Assembly (NCBI GenBank): GCA_903928955.1
Contig: CAIYTD010000310.1
Coordinates: 1 to 20,772 of the forward strand
Source of the DNA: Oligoflexia bacterium
GTDB lineage: Bacteria; Bdellovibrionota; UBA1018
Direction of reading: 5' to 3'
Length of the DNA: 20,772 nucleotides
Part shown: piece by piece, positions 10,201 through 16,706 of the stretch
How the letters are laid out: every line of letters begins with the position of its first letter
How positions within the stretch are numbered: the first letter of the stretch is position 1
The notes under the pieces: model-generated
Told to the model about the DNA's origin: nothing
The model's input: the letters and a program-made list of their open reading frames with translations, nothing else
The model's database searches: none
Program-made: the position numbers and the translations under genes

Positions 10201-12879
10201 CATCAGTATTTTTATCAATTTGCATTGTCGGAAAATCAAGTTTTAGCAAAAATTTTAAAGAAAACTCGTATTGATGTGGATGATGCCATTCGTCATCAAG
10301 AAACGCTTGAGTATTTTACCGCAGCAGGGGATTTGATCGGGACTGCTCAAAAAACAAGAGATGGGTGTAATGAGTGGTCATTCGTTGGACTTCAGAAAAA
10401 GATTCCTGCTTTAAATCAAAACATCACGTTTCAGCCAGAAACTAAATCACTCGATTTTAATTGGGCTATGACATTTGATGCACTTCTTCTAGGTATGGAT
10501 CCGATCCGAGATGAAACTCAAAGCCATTTGGGATTGCCTATTTTTCAAGAGTCTACTTTGCAAGAGGAAGTTGTAAATCAAAAAGAATACACTCATTCTG
10601 TTCATCCAAAAGGAATTCTTGAGATTCAAAAAGACCACTCGGGGACCTCTCTCTCTCGAGTTCAGTCCATGGATGGTAAAAGCCTTTCTTTTTCGAATGA
10701 AAGTGGAGAGACCACCCAATATGCCTATGATGTATTTGGCAATCTCAGAACGATTGAACTTCCCTACGGTGAGAGGCACGAAATCCATTATAATAGCCTA
10801 GGTAAAGTGAGTGAGGTGAATCGAACAGGCGTGGGCTCCATTCGTTATCACTATTACCCTCAAACAGGGCTCTTAAATCGAAAAGAATTCTTAGGACATG
10901 AGAAAAGCCCGATGGGCGAGCAGAGATTGGAATACGATCCTTCTGGACGAGTGACGCATCGAACAGATGCTTGGGGTGGAAAGCCTTTGGAAAAGTCTCT
11001 CAAGGAAGCGGAATATCAATTCTTTTACGATGGTGCATTGCCGAAAAAAGCAGGGATCGCACAAGCCACTCTCCCTGCTCAAGCAGGTTTTTTAACAGCA
11101 GTGGTAGGTCCAGAATTTAAGAAAACCTTCATTTATCAGAAGGATTCTAAGCCGCTGGAGCAAATCATTGAAATGGGAAATTGGAAGACTCTTGCTACTC
11201 GATTCCAATATCGCTCAGACGGCCTTCTAGCTTCTAAAGAATGGAATTTGACTTCTCCCGATTATCCGCTCATGCACACTACATTTCAATATCTCTATGA
11301 CACGATGGGAAGATTAAGCCGTTTAGAAATGAACGGAGCTCCTCTTTATGAGCTGATTTATGATCGATTTTCTCATATCGAAACGATTCAGCTGCACGCT
11401 TCAGACAAGAAAATAGATTTGGATTATGACTACGTTCTTCAAACGCTGATTGGATACTCTCAAGAATCTGCTAGTCAAGCAGGTCATAAGATGAGTTTCA
11501 GTTGGAAGCTTAATTCACGTGGTTTTTTTGATCAAGAGACTTATCATTTTGGCAATATGCCTATCATTCGCAATTACACGTATACCCCTCAGGGATATCT
11601 AGCAACGAGTGTAGATCAAGAAAAAACTTATCGTTATGCTTATCATTTGTCAGGGCTTCTGACTAAGGCGGAAAAAAATTCTCAAAAGACTAATATCAAT
11701 CTCATTGAAAAAGGATCAGTCTTACTCACTCAAGTTCCTCATGCCCCTTTGGTTTATGAAAAAGATGAGTTGGGGCGCGTTGTGAAAATAGGAAATAAGT
11801 ATCTGATCTATGGTCCATCAGGTAGAGTGGAAGCCGTGTCTATTGACCAAAAAGCACAGGCAACTTTTGGATATGATGAGAACTCCAAACGACTTTTTAA
11901 GAAAAAAGAGGGAAAGTTTGTTGAAGCTTATTTAGATGCAGTGGTACTGAATGAAGAGAGTCTCATTGAACCTATCTCTGTAGGAGGAGTCTATCTGGGT
12001 GCTATCGTTGTAAAACAGGGCAAAGCGAGTTTTGAGTCTAAACTTTTTGACTCCAGAGGTAGTATCCTCACAGACTCCCAAGGTCAATCGAGCCTGCCGT
12101 CTCCTTATGGTGAAAGAGCAGAAGGATCACGAACCCAGCTCTCTCCAGCGATTGATTACGCTCAAACAGGATATGATCCGGATCTGGGGACTTATCGTAT
12201 GGATCACAGAGATTATGATGCAGCCTTGGGGCAGTTCTTGACTGCAGATCCGCTCTTTTTGGAAAACCCAGAAAAATGCATTGAAAGCCCAATGGAGTGT
12301 AATCTCTATGGGTATTCTAAAGGGAATCCGGTTAGCTTTGTGGATCCTAGCGGGTTAAGTGCAGATCCTGGATCGGTACTACTGTATCGAGCCGATAACT
12401 CAAGTGTAAGTCAGAATGTCATTGACGCTACAAAAGTAGCTGAGTTTTTCAACACAGGTTCAATTCCTTCCACTGACAGCATCAAATACGTGCATGCCTC
12501 AGTAACTGTTCTTGGCGACAGACAGTATACAGCAGATTTCAAAGGAGGGGCCCATTCGCTTGAACCCACTGCCTTAATATTTGATAAGGTTTTACATTCA
12601 GGAGAAAGAGGGGGTCAAATTGACGTATTTAAGCACTTTGACTCAGGTAGCTTTAATGCTGTGACTGCAACAAAACATGCGGAAGAATTTTCAGCTAGTA
12701 AATCGGAGTATGGTGTTCATGGTTGGTGTTCAATGCGAGCAGAAGACGGATTAAAAGCTGGCGGATTGAATCCAGGTACACATGGTATTTCATCTCCGCA
12801 TGGTTTATCTCAATCGCCTCTTTTAGAAAAGGTAGGAACCTATAATGCCGAATCTATGCGCAGTGAGCTGCCAAGATGA
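7246..12879 (+). CDS. Secreted SpvB / FG-GAP / Rhs polymorphic toxin
   Basis: The product is 1877 aa. A Sec signal peptide ends near AFA|Q (residues 24/25). The next region resembles the SpvB/TcdB N-terminus (QGVLSLPLRIEYPEERGK...GGLTEWGVGF). FG-GAP/VCBS calcium-type loops follow at about 457 (DLNHDGKPDL), 515 (DLNGDGIPDL) and 574 (DFNQDGMVDL), then a TcdB-middle-like part and many YD repeats (about 900-1600). The Rhs-associated core ends the conserved part (TGYDPDLGTYRMDHRDYD, QFLTADP, NLYGYSKGNPVSFVDPSGL, finishing near residue 1704). Residues 1705-1877 form the variable tip, whose fold I do not recognise. Family knowledge: such proteins form a YD-repeat shell around a released C-terminal toxin. 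No PAAR or T6SS signal is seen; the signal peptide argues for export through Sec. The last codons overlap the first immunity candidate (ATGA). Confidence 0.88.
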   Translation: MLLKNKSIRNFGLFFLLFTFEAFAQSPHNMYQPTELKAPEKGSVGGDLKASMIQTAELAQGVLSLPLRIEYPEERGKLLYPFAPTYHPGGGLTEWGVGFHSSLMIRRWKEDRDIDFHTDELFSPWGALKQGGDDFWYPVGMKNRVRVRWTSERVIEAYLEDGTTLSFGGQQVVESDKGVYSWYLTQAKDLQGNQTQYIYEPNVRKNSLPVLKEILYGGKSTFPAYQIRFDYDSIARPWFEYRSGTRYLLDRRIKDLKVFSKNLQTQAFELLWTYAFSFWEDPANPRFFLTQSQRAFANGIIEPPFQFGYEHPQHSFDHLEWKVLPEYDEISKKYTSWFYTPFKGSVLDRQESGVPEIEINKDFTVLKRQGDRIVEEPTEMIKFTNPSSPCQYLTSPLTPRSFSRFFGPKDELRAFLTKRALDEYDTKVVLCNRDGTITHEQILPGPWRIGPGTQLVDLNHDGKPDLIRIISGEDGVRVTAAENISSLESGIQFVERNDFRTKSVSGKVLSTWVQDLNGDGIPDLIMLYSTGLFVFWGKGNFDFEHEPEYLGLWHEASQTYNNTIGDSGDYTFADFNQDGMVDLMISFQDSSVLFLNQVHHPDKRQRLLETKVNYLKDEYGTETYPQLLDLAGTGNPQMVIAYKRRIYSAELAQPGTGLMKSVSDGKGNEIHFSYARMKPEPGIKTRSSVLSQVEFKTVGSEPLFYEFDFKDAQIQSSNRHFLGFGSVQSMLKSKDGQPILIRDLRYLFDEFAPGLLLSSFEKDVRKNDIQKFNQTQYELKDISNIPAYVAKKNESGFQSDGSRTIGLQKEFQYDSLLCPLSSKEISVHGTSIQTHQKASLSALELFPHCLDQAISTQGLHSDSRQDLEMQLRIERNALGLPTQYASGTTTLQTIQYDSQWNVSQVYTPSEGTQIFTYENDLLKRIQSDSGRAVEASVRDPSRDWILNLTTHLNQGEFQQDFRYDSWNRLTSHWDNVSQGSSASPLHQYFYQFALSENQVLAKILKKTRIDVDDAIRHQETLEYFTAAGDLIGTAQKTRDGCNEWSFVGLQKKIPALNQNITFQPETKSLDFNWAMTFDALLLGMDPIRDETQSHLGLPIFQESTLQEEVVNQKEYTHSVHPKGILEIQKDHSGTSLSRVQSMDGKSLSFSNESGETTQYAYDVFGNLRTIELPYGERHEIHYNSLGKVSEVNRTGVGSIRYHYYPQTGLLNRKEFLGHEKSPMGEQRLEYDPSGRVTHRTDAWGGKPLEKSLKEAEYQFFYDGALPKKAGIAQATLPAQAGFLTAVVGPEFKKTFIYQKDSKPLEQIIEMGNWKTLATRFQYRSDGLLASKEWNLTSPDYPLMHTTFQYLYDTMGRLSRLEMNGAPLYELIYDRFSHIETIQLHASDKKIDLDYDYVLQTLIGYSQESASQAGHKMSFSWKLNSRGFFDQETYHFGNMPIIRNYTYTPQGYLATSVDQEKTYRYAYHLSGLLTKAEKNSQKTNINLIEKGSVLLTQVPHAPLVYEKDELGRVVKIGNKYLIYGPSGRVEAVSIDQKAQATFGYDENSKRLFKKKEGKFVEAYLDAVVLNEESLIEPISVGGVYLGAIVVKQGKASFESKLFDSRGSILTDSQGQSSLPSPYGERAEGSRTQLSPAIDYAQTGYDPDLGTYRMDHRDYDAALGQFLTADPLFLENPEKCIESPMECNLYGYSKGNPVSFVDPSGLSADPGSVLLYRADNSSVSQNVIDATKVAEFFNTGSIPSTDSIKYVHASVTVLGDRQYTADFKGGAHSLEPTALIFDKVLHSGERGGQIDVFKHFDSGSFNAVTATKHAEEFSASKSEYGVHGWCSMRAEDGLKAGGLNPGTHGISSPHGLSQSPLLEKVGTYNAESMRSELPR
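12337..12349 (+). repeat. Direct repeat copy 1 at the Rhs core/tip junction
   Basis: TTTGTGGATCCTA encodes F-V-D-P plus the first base of the next codon, at the point where the conserved Rhs core ends. The identical 13-mer occurs at 16761-16773 in the orphan tip, in the same codon phase. Flanking bases are also similar (AG before, GGG shortly after). The copies are 4424 bp apart. Confidence 0.8.
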
Positions 12880-13298
12880 AGTTACTAGCAAACTCTATAG
12901 GATTAATTGTTGCTCTACCGCATTTAGCTTGGTCTGGAGAGTGCGAGCCAATCGAGAGTTTAGGCTGCTTTGTCGCATACTCTTATTTCATTTATCTAGG
13001 CAGCATTCCAAGTCTAGCGGTATTTACTCTAATCGTTTTTTTGTTTTACTTTTTTAGCAGAATTAGAGCAGGAATTACGGCCATCGCGTATTTAATTTTG
13101 GGAATAATATTTATTTTTTCTCTTAACTGGATCACCTTTAAAGCGGTTAACTCAAATGCTTTTGTCATGTGGGAGCGGATGCACGAGTTTGATGTCTCTA
13201 TACATCTACTTCTCATTTCAAATTTTGTTAGTATTCCATTGCTTGCCATAACTATATGGAAACATGAAAAAAAGAGGATGAGAAAAAAACCATTTTGA
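12876..13298 (+). CDS. Putative membrane immunity protein to the Rhs tip
   Basis: The product is 140 aa. An N-terminal signal-like segment (MKLLANSIGLIVALPHLAWS) is followed by a short part with two cysteines (GECEPIESLGCF), then three hydrophobic membrane spans at roughly 35-60, 65-87 and 108-127, and a very basic C-terminus (HEKKRMRKK). The start codon overlaps the Rhs stop by four bases, which couples its translation to the toxin. Position directly behind a variable Rhs tip is the classical place for an immunity gene, and a membrane location suggests a toxin that acts at or crosses the inner membrane (inference). No sequence family is recognised. Base composition is more AT-rich than the Rhs core, as usual for tip-immunity cassettes. 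Confidence 0.65.
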   Translation: MKLLANSIGLIVALPHLAWSGECEPIESLGCFVAYSYFIYLGSIPSLAVFTLIVFLFYFFSRIRAGITAIAYLILGIIFIFSLNWITFKAVNSNAFVMWERMHEFDVSIHLLLISNFVSIPLLAITIWKHEKKRMRKKPF

Positions 13299-13654
13299 TT
13301 ACGTTAATTTTGATTATTTTGAGTATTTCATTCTCAAGTTTGGTACGGGCAGACGGAGGCTGTCAATCAGCCGCAAATCCTGCTTGTTTTTTGTGGTCTA
13401 GTGTTTTAACGCTAGGAATAAGTTCTTTTTTTTGGATAATTTTTTCGCCAATTTTTATTATTTTGAATTCAATAATAGAATTAGAAAAAAGATATAATTT
13501 ACTCTGTTTATTCGTATCTTTTATCGCAGTAATTTTAACAATAGGTTTATCAATGGATGGAGTTTATGATTTTATTTGGCAATACAGGGAATTAGAACAT
13601 TACAAAAATTTAATAATTTGGTTAATTACGCCAATTATGTTTTTCTTAATCTAG
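13295..13654 (+). CDS. Second putative membrane immunity protein, probable paralogue, possibly frameshifted
   Basis: The product is 119 aa. A TTG start overlaps the previous stop (TTGA). The layout mirrors the preceding protein: signal-like hydrophobic start ending near RADGG, a cysteine pair (GGCQSAANPACF), then three hydrophobic spans (about 33-58, 68-87, 103-119). It ends abruptly inside the last span, without the basic tail of its neighbour. One frame over, the DNA continues NLAWIIFSTVWVQ then SLCLKKEY, which would complete that span and add a charged tail, so a single-base slip near the T run at 13638-13645 may have shortened it. TTG is chosen because it keeps the signal sequence and the coupling; no ATG gives it. 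Function is inferred from position only. Confidence 0.5.
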   Translation: MITLILIILSISFSSLVRADGGCQSAANPACFLWSSVLTLGISSFFWIIFSPIFIILNSIIELEKRYNLLCLFVSFIAVILTIGLSMDGVYDFIWQYRELEHYKNLIIWLITPIMFFLI

Positions 13655-13818
13655 CTTGGATTATATTTAGTACAGTCTGGGTGCAATCGCTCTGCTTAAA
13701 AAAGGAGTACGAATTTTTTTTCGACATCTGCTTTGCTGAGCCCTCTACTTATTTAGAAAGATTAGGAATAGAAACTTTTTTTCGCCTGAGTTTGTATGTT
13801 TTAGATTTTAAGGGGTAA
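13640..13818 (+). pseudogene. Possible frameshifted C-terminal continuation of the second immunity candidate
   Basis: In the frame that includes bases 13640-13642 the DNA reads NYVFLNLAWIIFSTVWVQ, then SLCLKKEYEFFFDICFAEP, and stays open to a stop at 13818. The hydrophobic stretch plus lysines match what the upstream open frame lacks. There is no convincing own start with a ribosome-binding site. It may instead be non-coding AT-rich DNA that happens to be open. Confidence 0.3.
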
Positions 13819-13876
13819 TCAATCAACTTGTTTACGACAACATTTTCTCGCTTTCCTAGTTTCTTTTCTCCTCCTT

Positions 13877-14904
13877 CTACTTTTTAATTCTCTTGGCTGA
13901 AAGCTCTGCCTCCAATTCCTCAATAGTAGGTAGAGATCCTCGAATGTTCTCAGGAAGAGCCTGGGTCAATCGATATTCTGCTAACCCTATGGGTTTGGCC
14001 AGGTCTCGCAGAGCGTATTCGGCTAAAACTTCGTTCTTGGTTTTACACAGAATTAATCCAATGGAAGGATTGTCTTCAGGTGTTTTAAGTTTACTGTCCA
14101 CTGCGGAAAGGTAAAAATTCATTTTTCCAGAGTATTCGGGCTTGAACTTATCCGTTTTGAGTTCAATCGCAATAAAACAACGGAGCTTGAAGTGGTAGAA
14201 TAAGAGGTCAATGTAGAAGTCCTCTCCTCCGACCTCTAAATGGTACTGTCGTCCGACAAAAGCAAATCCAGCCCCAAGTTCTATCAGGAATTTCTCCATA
14301 TGACGAATCATGGATGTCTCTAACTCCCGTTCACATGCCTCTTCTGCGATGCTTAAGAAATCAAAAATATAAGGATCTTTGAGTGTCTGCTGCGCCAGGT
14401 CTGAATGTGGGTGAGGTAATTTCGCTTTGAAATTAGTGATTGCTTTGCTCTGGCGTAAATATAAATTGGATTCCATTTGGTGAACAATACAGATCGGCTC
14501 CATCCATTTTCCATGGTTTTGTTAATATAAAATTGTCTCTCTTTGCTGTCTTTTATTTTCTCCATAAGGACGACGTGATGGTACCAAGGCAATTCTCCAG
14601 CAGCTTGCTGGAGAATCGTAACATCAGGATATAATTGAGCAAACTTACGCATATTTCTTAAATTCGCTGGGCTGAAGCCTTTCATCTCAGGAAAAGCTGA
14701 AGACAAATCTTTGCTCAGTTGGTCAACAACCTGAGCTCCCCAACCTTTCCTCTTCTGCTCCTTCAAAATTTCCGAGCCTATGTAGTGGTACAGTAGAATT
14801 AATTCTCGGTTTACTTTACGGCTGGCTTCAATGCGGGACTGAGCAACGCGGACTTTCAAAGACTCAAGGAAACCAGCGTATTTTTTAGTCATTTCAAACG
14901 TCAT
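13877..14904 (-). pseudogene. DUF1016 (YhcG-like) PD-(D/E)XK nuclease, broken by one frameshift
   Basis: The N-terminal part (KVNRELILLYHYIGSEIL, GWGAQVVDQLSKDL, SSAFPEMKGFSPANLRNM) and the C-terminal part (SDLAQQTLKDPYIFDFL, GGEDFYIDLLFYH, IAIELKTDKFKPEYSGKMNF) together make one full-length DUF1016 protein. The nuclease core is present: D in FYIDLL and the E-x-K of IELK (residues 99, 114 and 116 of the 208-aa downstream frame). The frames switch between ENGWSRSVL and VHQMESNLYLRQSKAIT; one base is missing near 14484/14485. The ATG at 14904 is preferred: AGGAGG lies just ahead, inside the end of the recombinase gene, which it overlaps by 11 bases. It is thus third in an HTH-recombinase-nuclease operon. 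Unless read through by frameshifting it should be inactive; a sequencing error is possible. Confidence 0.85.
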
Positions 14905-15820
14905 CAACCCTCCTGAGTGCATGAGAAGTAGAGTCTGGGTATAGATTTATTTTCTCAATATCCGCAGCTCTCAGCTGCCCGTAAAGGTCAATGGTCATTT
15001 GAATAGACTTATGACCCAAAATGGCTTGAAGCTGATACATCTGCCCACCCTGCTTGAGAAAATTATAAGCATAGCTATGTCTTAAATCGTGGCAACGCCA
15101 TCGCTTCATCTCTGGATGGTTTTTCTGGAGCCGTATGATTGCATCATCAATTTGGGTGACACTGATGAGTCTGCCAAACTGATTTAAGAAAACCCATTCC
15201 TTGATCCTCGTGCTACTGTGCAGCAACTCAAAGAGAGGGTCGCTCATTTTAAGGCTACGGTTCTCTCCGTTCTTTGTTATTTTCAAATGAATGAGACGAT
15301 TGTGAAGGTCAACATCCGACCATCTTAATTTACGGATCTCATCCCGACGAGCACCAGTATGAGCTAAACAAAAAATAAATGGAAAAACTACCCACGGACT
15401 TTCACGCTTCAAATCTTTTAGAGCTGCGATGACTTCCATTTCGCTTAAAAGAATGCGCTGCCGAGTAGGTGGGGTTCGGGAATTCAATTGAAGGTTTTCC
15501 AGAGGATTCGAAGCCAAATATCCGTCCGAGACCAGGAATTTAAAAAAGTGATTCAGGAGCGGCTTGATTGCCAGCAAGTTTCGTTCACTGTAATGATTCT
15601 TGTGTTGAAGTCCGACGAGCCAATCTCGAAGTTCATTTGAGGTAATTTGAGAAGCCTTTCGGTGGCTGAAATTCTGACAGAATGAGGCAAAAATATTCTT
15701 CCGTTCCCGAATTTTGGAACCAGGACTTTGCTCGAGATGGAGTTTGAGTAGGACCCCAATATAGGGCGAATTTGAAGCAAGAATACAGTTAGTAGGCTGA
15801 TCTTGATACTGGTACTGCAT
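14894..15820 (-). CDS. Tyrosine recombinase/integrase 1
   Basis: The product is 308 aa. An N-terminal SAM-like core-binding region (about 18-105) precedes the catalytic domain. All catalytic residues are visible: R158 (HTGAR), K183 (ITKNGEN), H244 and R247 (HDLRHSYAYNF), H270 (LGHKS) and the nucleophile Y280 (IDLYGQL). The enzyme should cut and rejoin DNA at specific sites. Its ATG directly follows the TAG of the HTH gene (TAGATG), with GGAG seven bases upstream, so the two are made together like an excisionase-integrase pair. A close paralogue lies at 17513-18415; the two agree over most of their length and are nearly identical from MKRWRCHDLRHSY to the tyrosine, so they may recognise related sites. 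Both point left, against the toxin-immunity genes they follow. Confidence 0.92.
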   Translation of the reverse strand: MQYQYQDQPTNCILASNSPYIGVLLKLHLEQSPGSKIRERKNIFASFCQNFSHRKASQITSNELRDWLVGLQHKNHYSERNLLAIKPLLNHFFKFLVSDGYLASNPLENLQLNSRTPPTRQRILLSEMEVIAALKDLKRESPWVVFPFIFCLAHTGARRDEIRKLRWSDVDLHNRLIHLKITKNGENRSLKMSDPLFELLHSSTRIKEWVFLNQFGRLISVTQIDDAIIRLQKNHPEMKRWRCHDLRHSYAYNFLKQGGQMYQLQAILGHKSIQMTIDLYGQLRAADIEKINLYPDSTSHALRRVDDV

Positions 15821-16078
15821 CTACTTTCTCCCCGTCTGCATGAGTTCGTGGAAGGAAGGAATCTGAAAAGAAAGATTTTTCCGCTGCTCTAAACGCAAAG
15901 CAAACCAGTCTATTAGTAAATTTTTTTGGATTCGGTAGTTCTTACGGGGTCCGACATTAACACACGGAAAGCTCGGATCCGTTCGAATTAACGTATACAC
16001 AGTGTATCGGGAAAGACCAAAAGCCTGGATGACTTCACGAACTGAAAGTAAGGGTTTGTCGTTGGATTGAGCAAGCAT
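15821..16078 (-). CDS. Excisionase-like helix-turn-helix protein 1
   Basis: The product is 85 aa from the ATG at 16078. The motif LLSVREVIQAFGLSRYTVYT, followed by LIRTDPSFPCVNVGPRKNYR, fits the helix-turn-helix_17/MerR-like fold of excisionases and recombination directionality factors, in which a basic wing follows the recognition helix. The same pattern recurs in the paralogue at 18432-18683 (LSKYTIYGLIKSDPTFPC). I prefer this start to the upstream ATG at 16135 because a promoter (TTGACC, 17 bases, TATTCT) lies just before it and the extra N-terminus is absent from the paralogue. Translation is coupled to recombinase 1. Likely role: choosing integration or excision and/or repressing its own divergent promoter region. 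Confidence 0.75.
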   Translation of the reverse strand: MLAQSNDKPLLSVREVIQAFGLSRYTVYTLIRTDPSFPCVNVGPRKNYRIQKNLLIDWFALRLEQRKNLSFQIPSFHELMQTGRK

Positions 16079-16085
16079 GTGCCAG

Positions 16086-16114
16086 AGAATAACCAAAGTT
16101 GGAGATGAGGTCAA
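16086..16114 (-). promoter_or_regulatory. Predicted promoter of the HTH1-recombinase 1 operon
   Basis: TTGACC (16109-16114) and TATTCT (16086-16091) are 17 bases apart on the minus strand. Only 7 bases separate the -10 from the ATG at 16078, so the transcript would start at or next to the A of the ATG (leaderless mRNA). Confidence 0.45.
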
Positions 16115-16159
16115 CTTAATTAGCAATACATGCAATACAATATTGTTAGTAATTTCCTG

Positions 16160-16188
16160 TTGTCGAAAACAAGCCAGAATTGTACTGT
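16160..16188 (+). promoter_or_regulatory. Predicted promoter of the ribbon-helix-helix gene
   Basis: TTGTCG (16160-16165) and TACTGT (16183-16188) are 17 bases apart on the plus strand, with 6 bases to the ATG at 16195 and no Shine-Dalgarno sequence. This again suggests a leaderless transcript. Between the two divergent promoters lies the repeated GCAATACA element with CAATATTG (about 16124-16145), a possible operator. Confidence 0.4.
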
Positions 16189-16194
16189 ATTTTT

Positions 16195-16416
16195 ATGGCT
16201 GCTACTCTTAAGAAGAAACGCCCAAAGGCACCCAAGAAATGTCCGGTGAGTTTTCGTTTTGATGAAACAACTGCTCGTCACCTGAAGGTGTTGAGTGCTT
16301 ATTACCGGAGAAACACGACCGTTGTAGTAGAGGACCTGATTGATGCAGAATATGAAAAACTGCAAAAGACTGATGCAGTCGAGGTTAAAAAAGCCGAGCA
16401 ATTTATTGAAGACTAG
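16195..16416 (+). CDS. Ribbon-helix-helix (CopG/RHH-type) DNA-binding protein
   Basis: The product is 73 aa. A lysine-rich N-terminus (KKKRPKAPKK) is followed by PVSFRFDETTARHLKVLSAY, which has the alternating polar beta-strand and first helix of the RHH fold. RRNTTVVVEDLIDAEYEKLQ then gives the turn and second helix. Such proteins dimerise through the strand and act as small repressors (antitoxins, plasmid or element regulators). It is transcribed divergently from the HTH1-recombinase operon across a short shared control region, so regulating that operon is the simplest role. No partner toxin follows it. The ATG at 16195 is chosen over a TTG at 16180 because the domain starts well after it. 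Confidence 0.65.
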   Translation: MAATLKKKRPKAPKKCPVSFRFDETTARHLKVLSAYYRRNTTVVVEDLIDAEYEKLQKTDAVEVKKAEQFIED

Positions 16417-16706
16417 CTAGTTGTAGTCCTAAATTCAAAATTTCACCTAGATTCAGACGCGAAACCCGGTTTTTCTTTTTTGGGAATCAGAAAATTCAAC
16501 CTGATTCAATACGCTAGTGCTTAAGGGGTTCAAGTCGCACCCTAGCTATTTGGAGTTAAACAGTTTTTTAAAATCAGAAAATAAGATCTGGATCCATTTC
16601 ATTGAGATGATGACCAAAATATTCAGAAAATAGAAATAATTCGACCCGATCCGGAAAATTCAAAAATCTCTTTGAGACAACTGGTTTTAAGTGTAAAATC
16701 TAACCA
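16417..16706 (+). other. Intergenic segment between RHH gene and orphan Rhs tip; candidate recombination site
   Basis: No gene is visible in these 290 bases. They contain a perfect 7-bp inverted repeat, GAATCAG (16484-16490) and CTGATTC (16501-16507), around a 10-base AT-rich spacer, a layout seen in tyrosine-recombinase core sites. Shortly downstream lies a T-arm-like string (GGGGTTCAAGTCGCACCC). No other tRNA arm can be folded. The segment has no clear promoter for the tip that follows. Confidence 0.4.
16461..16481 (+). terminator. Weak candidate terminator after the RHH gene
   Basis: A short stem (GAAAC/GTTTTTC around CCG) is followed by a run of T. The stem is too short to be sure of. 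Confidence 0.25.

Noticed and set aside
7246..12879. Rhs protein as a T6SS effector
   Set aside because: There is no PAAR or VgrG-type domain; a Sec signal peptide and SpvB-like N-terminus are present instead.
16079..16135. Longer N-terminus for HTH1 from the ATG at 16135
   Set aside because: The added residues have no counterpart in the paralogue, and a promoter overlaps that region.
16120..16401. Minus-strand 93-codon frame opposite the RHH gene
   Set aside because: Cysteine/phenylalanine-rich antisense reading of the RHH gene; the RHH fold on the plus strand is convincing.
16513..16550. A tRNA gene around GGTTCAAGTC
   Set aside because: The T stem does not pair properly and no acceptor, D or anticodon arm can be folded; at most a tRNA-end-like or attachment sequence.
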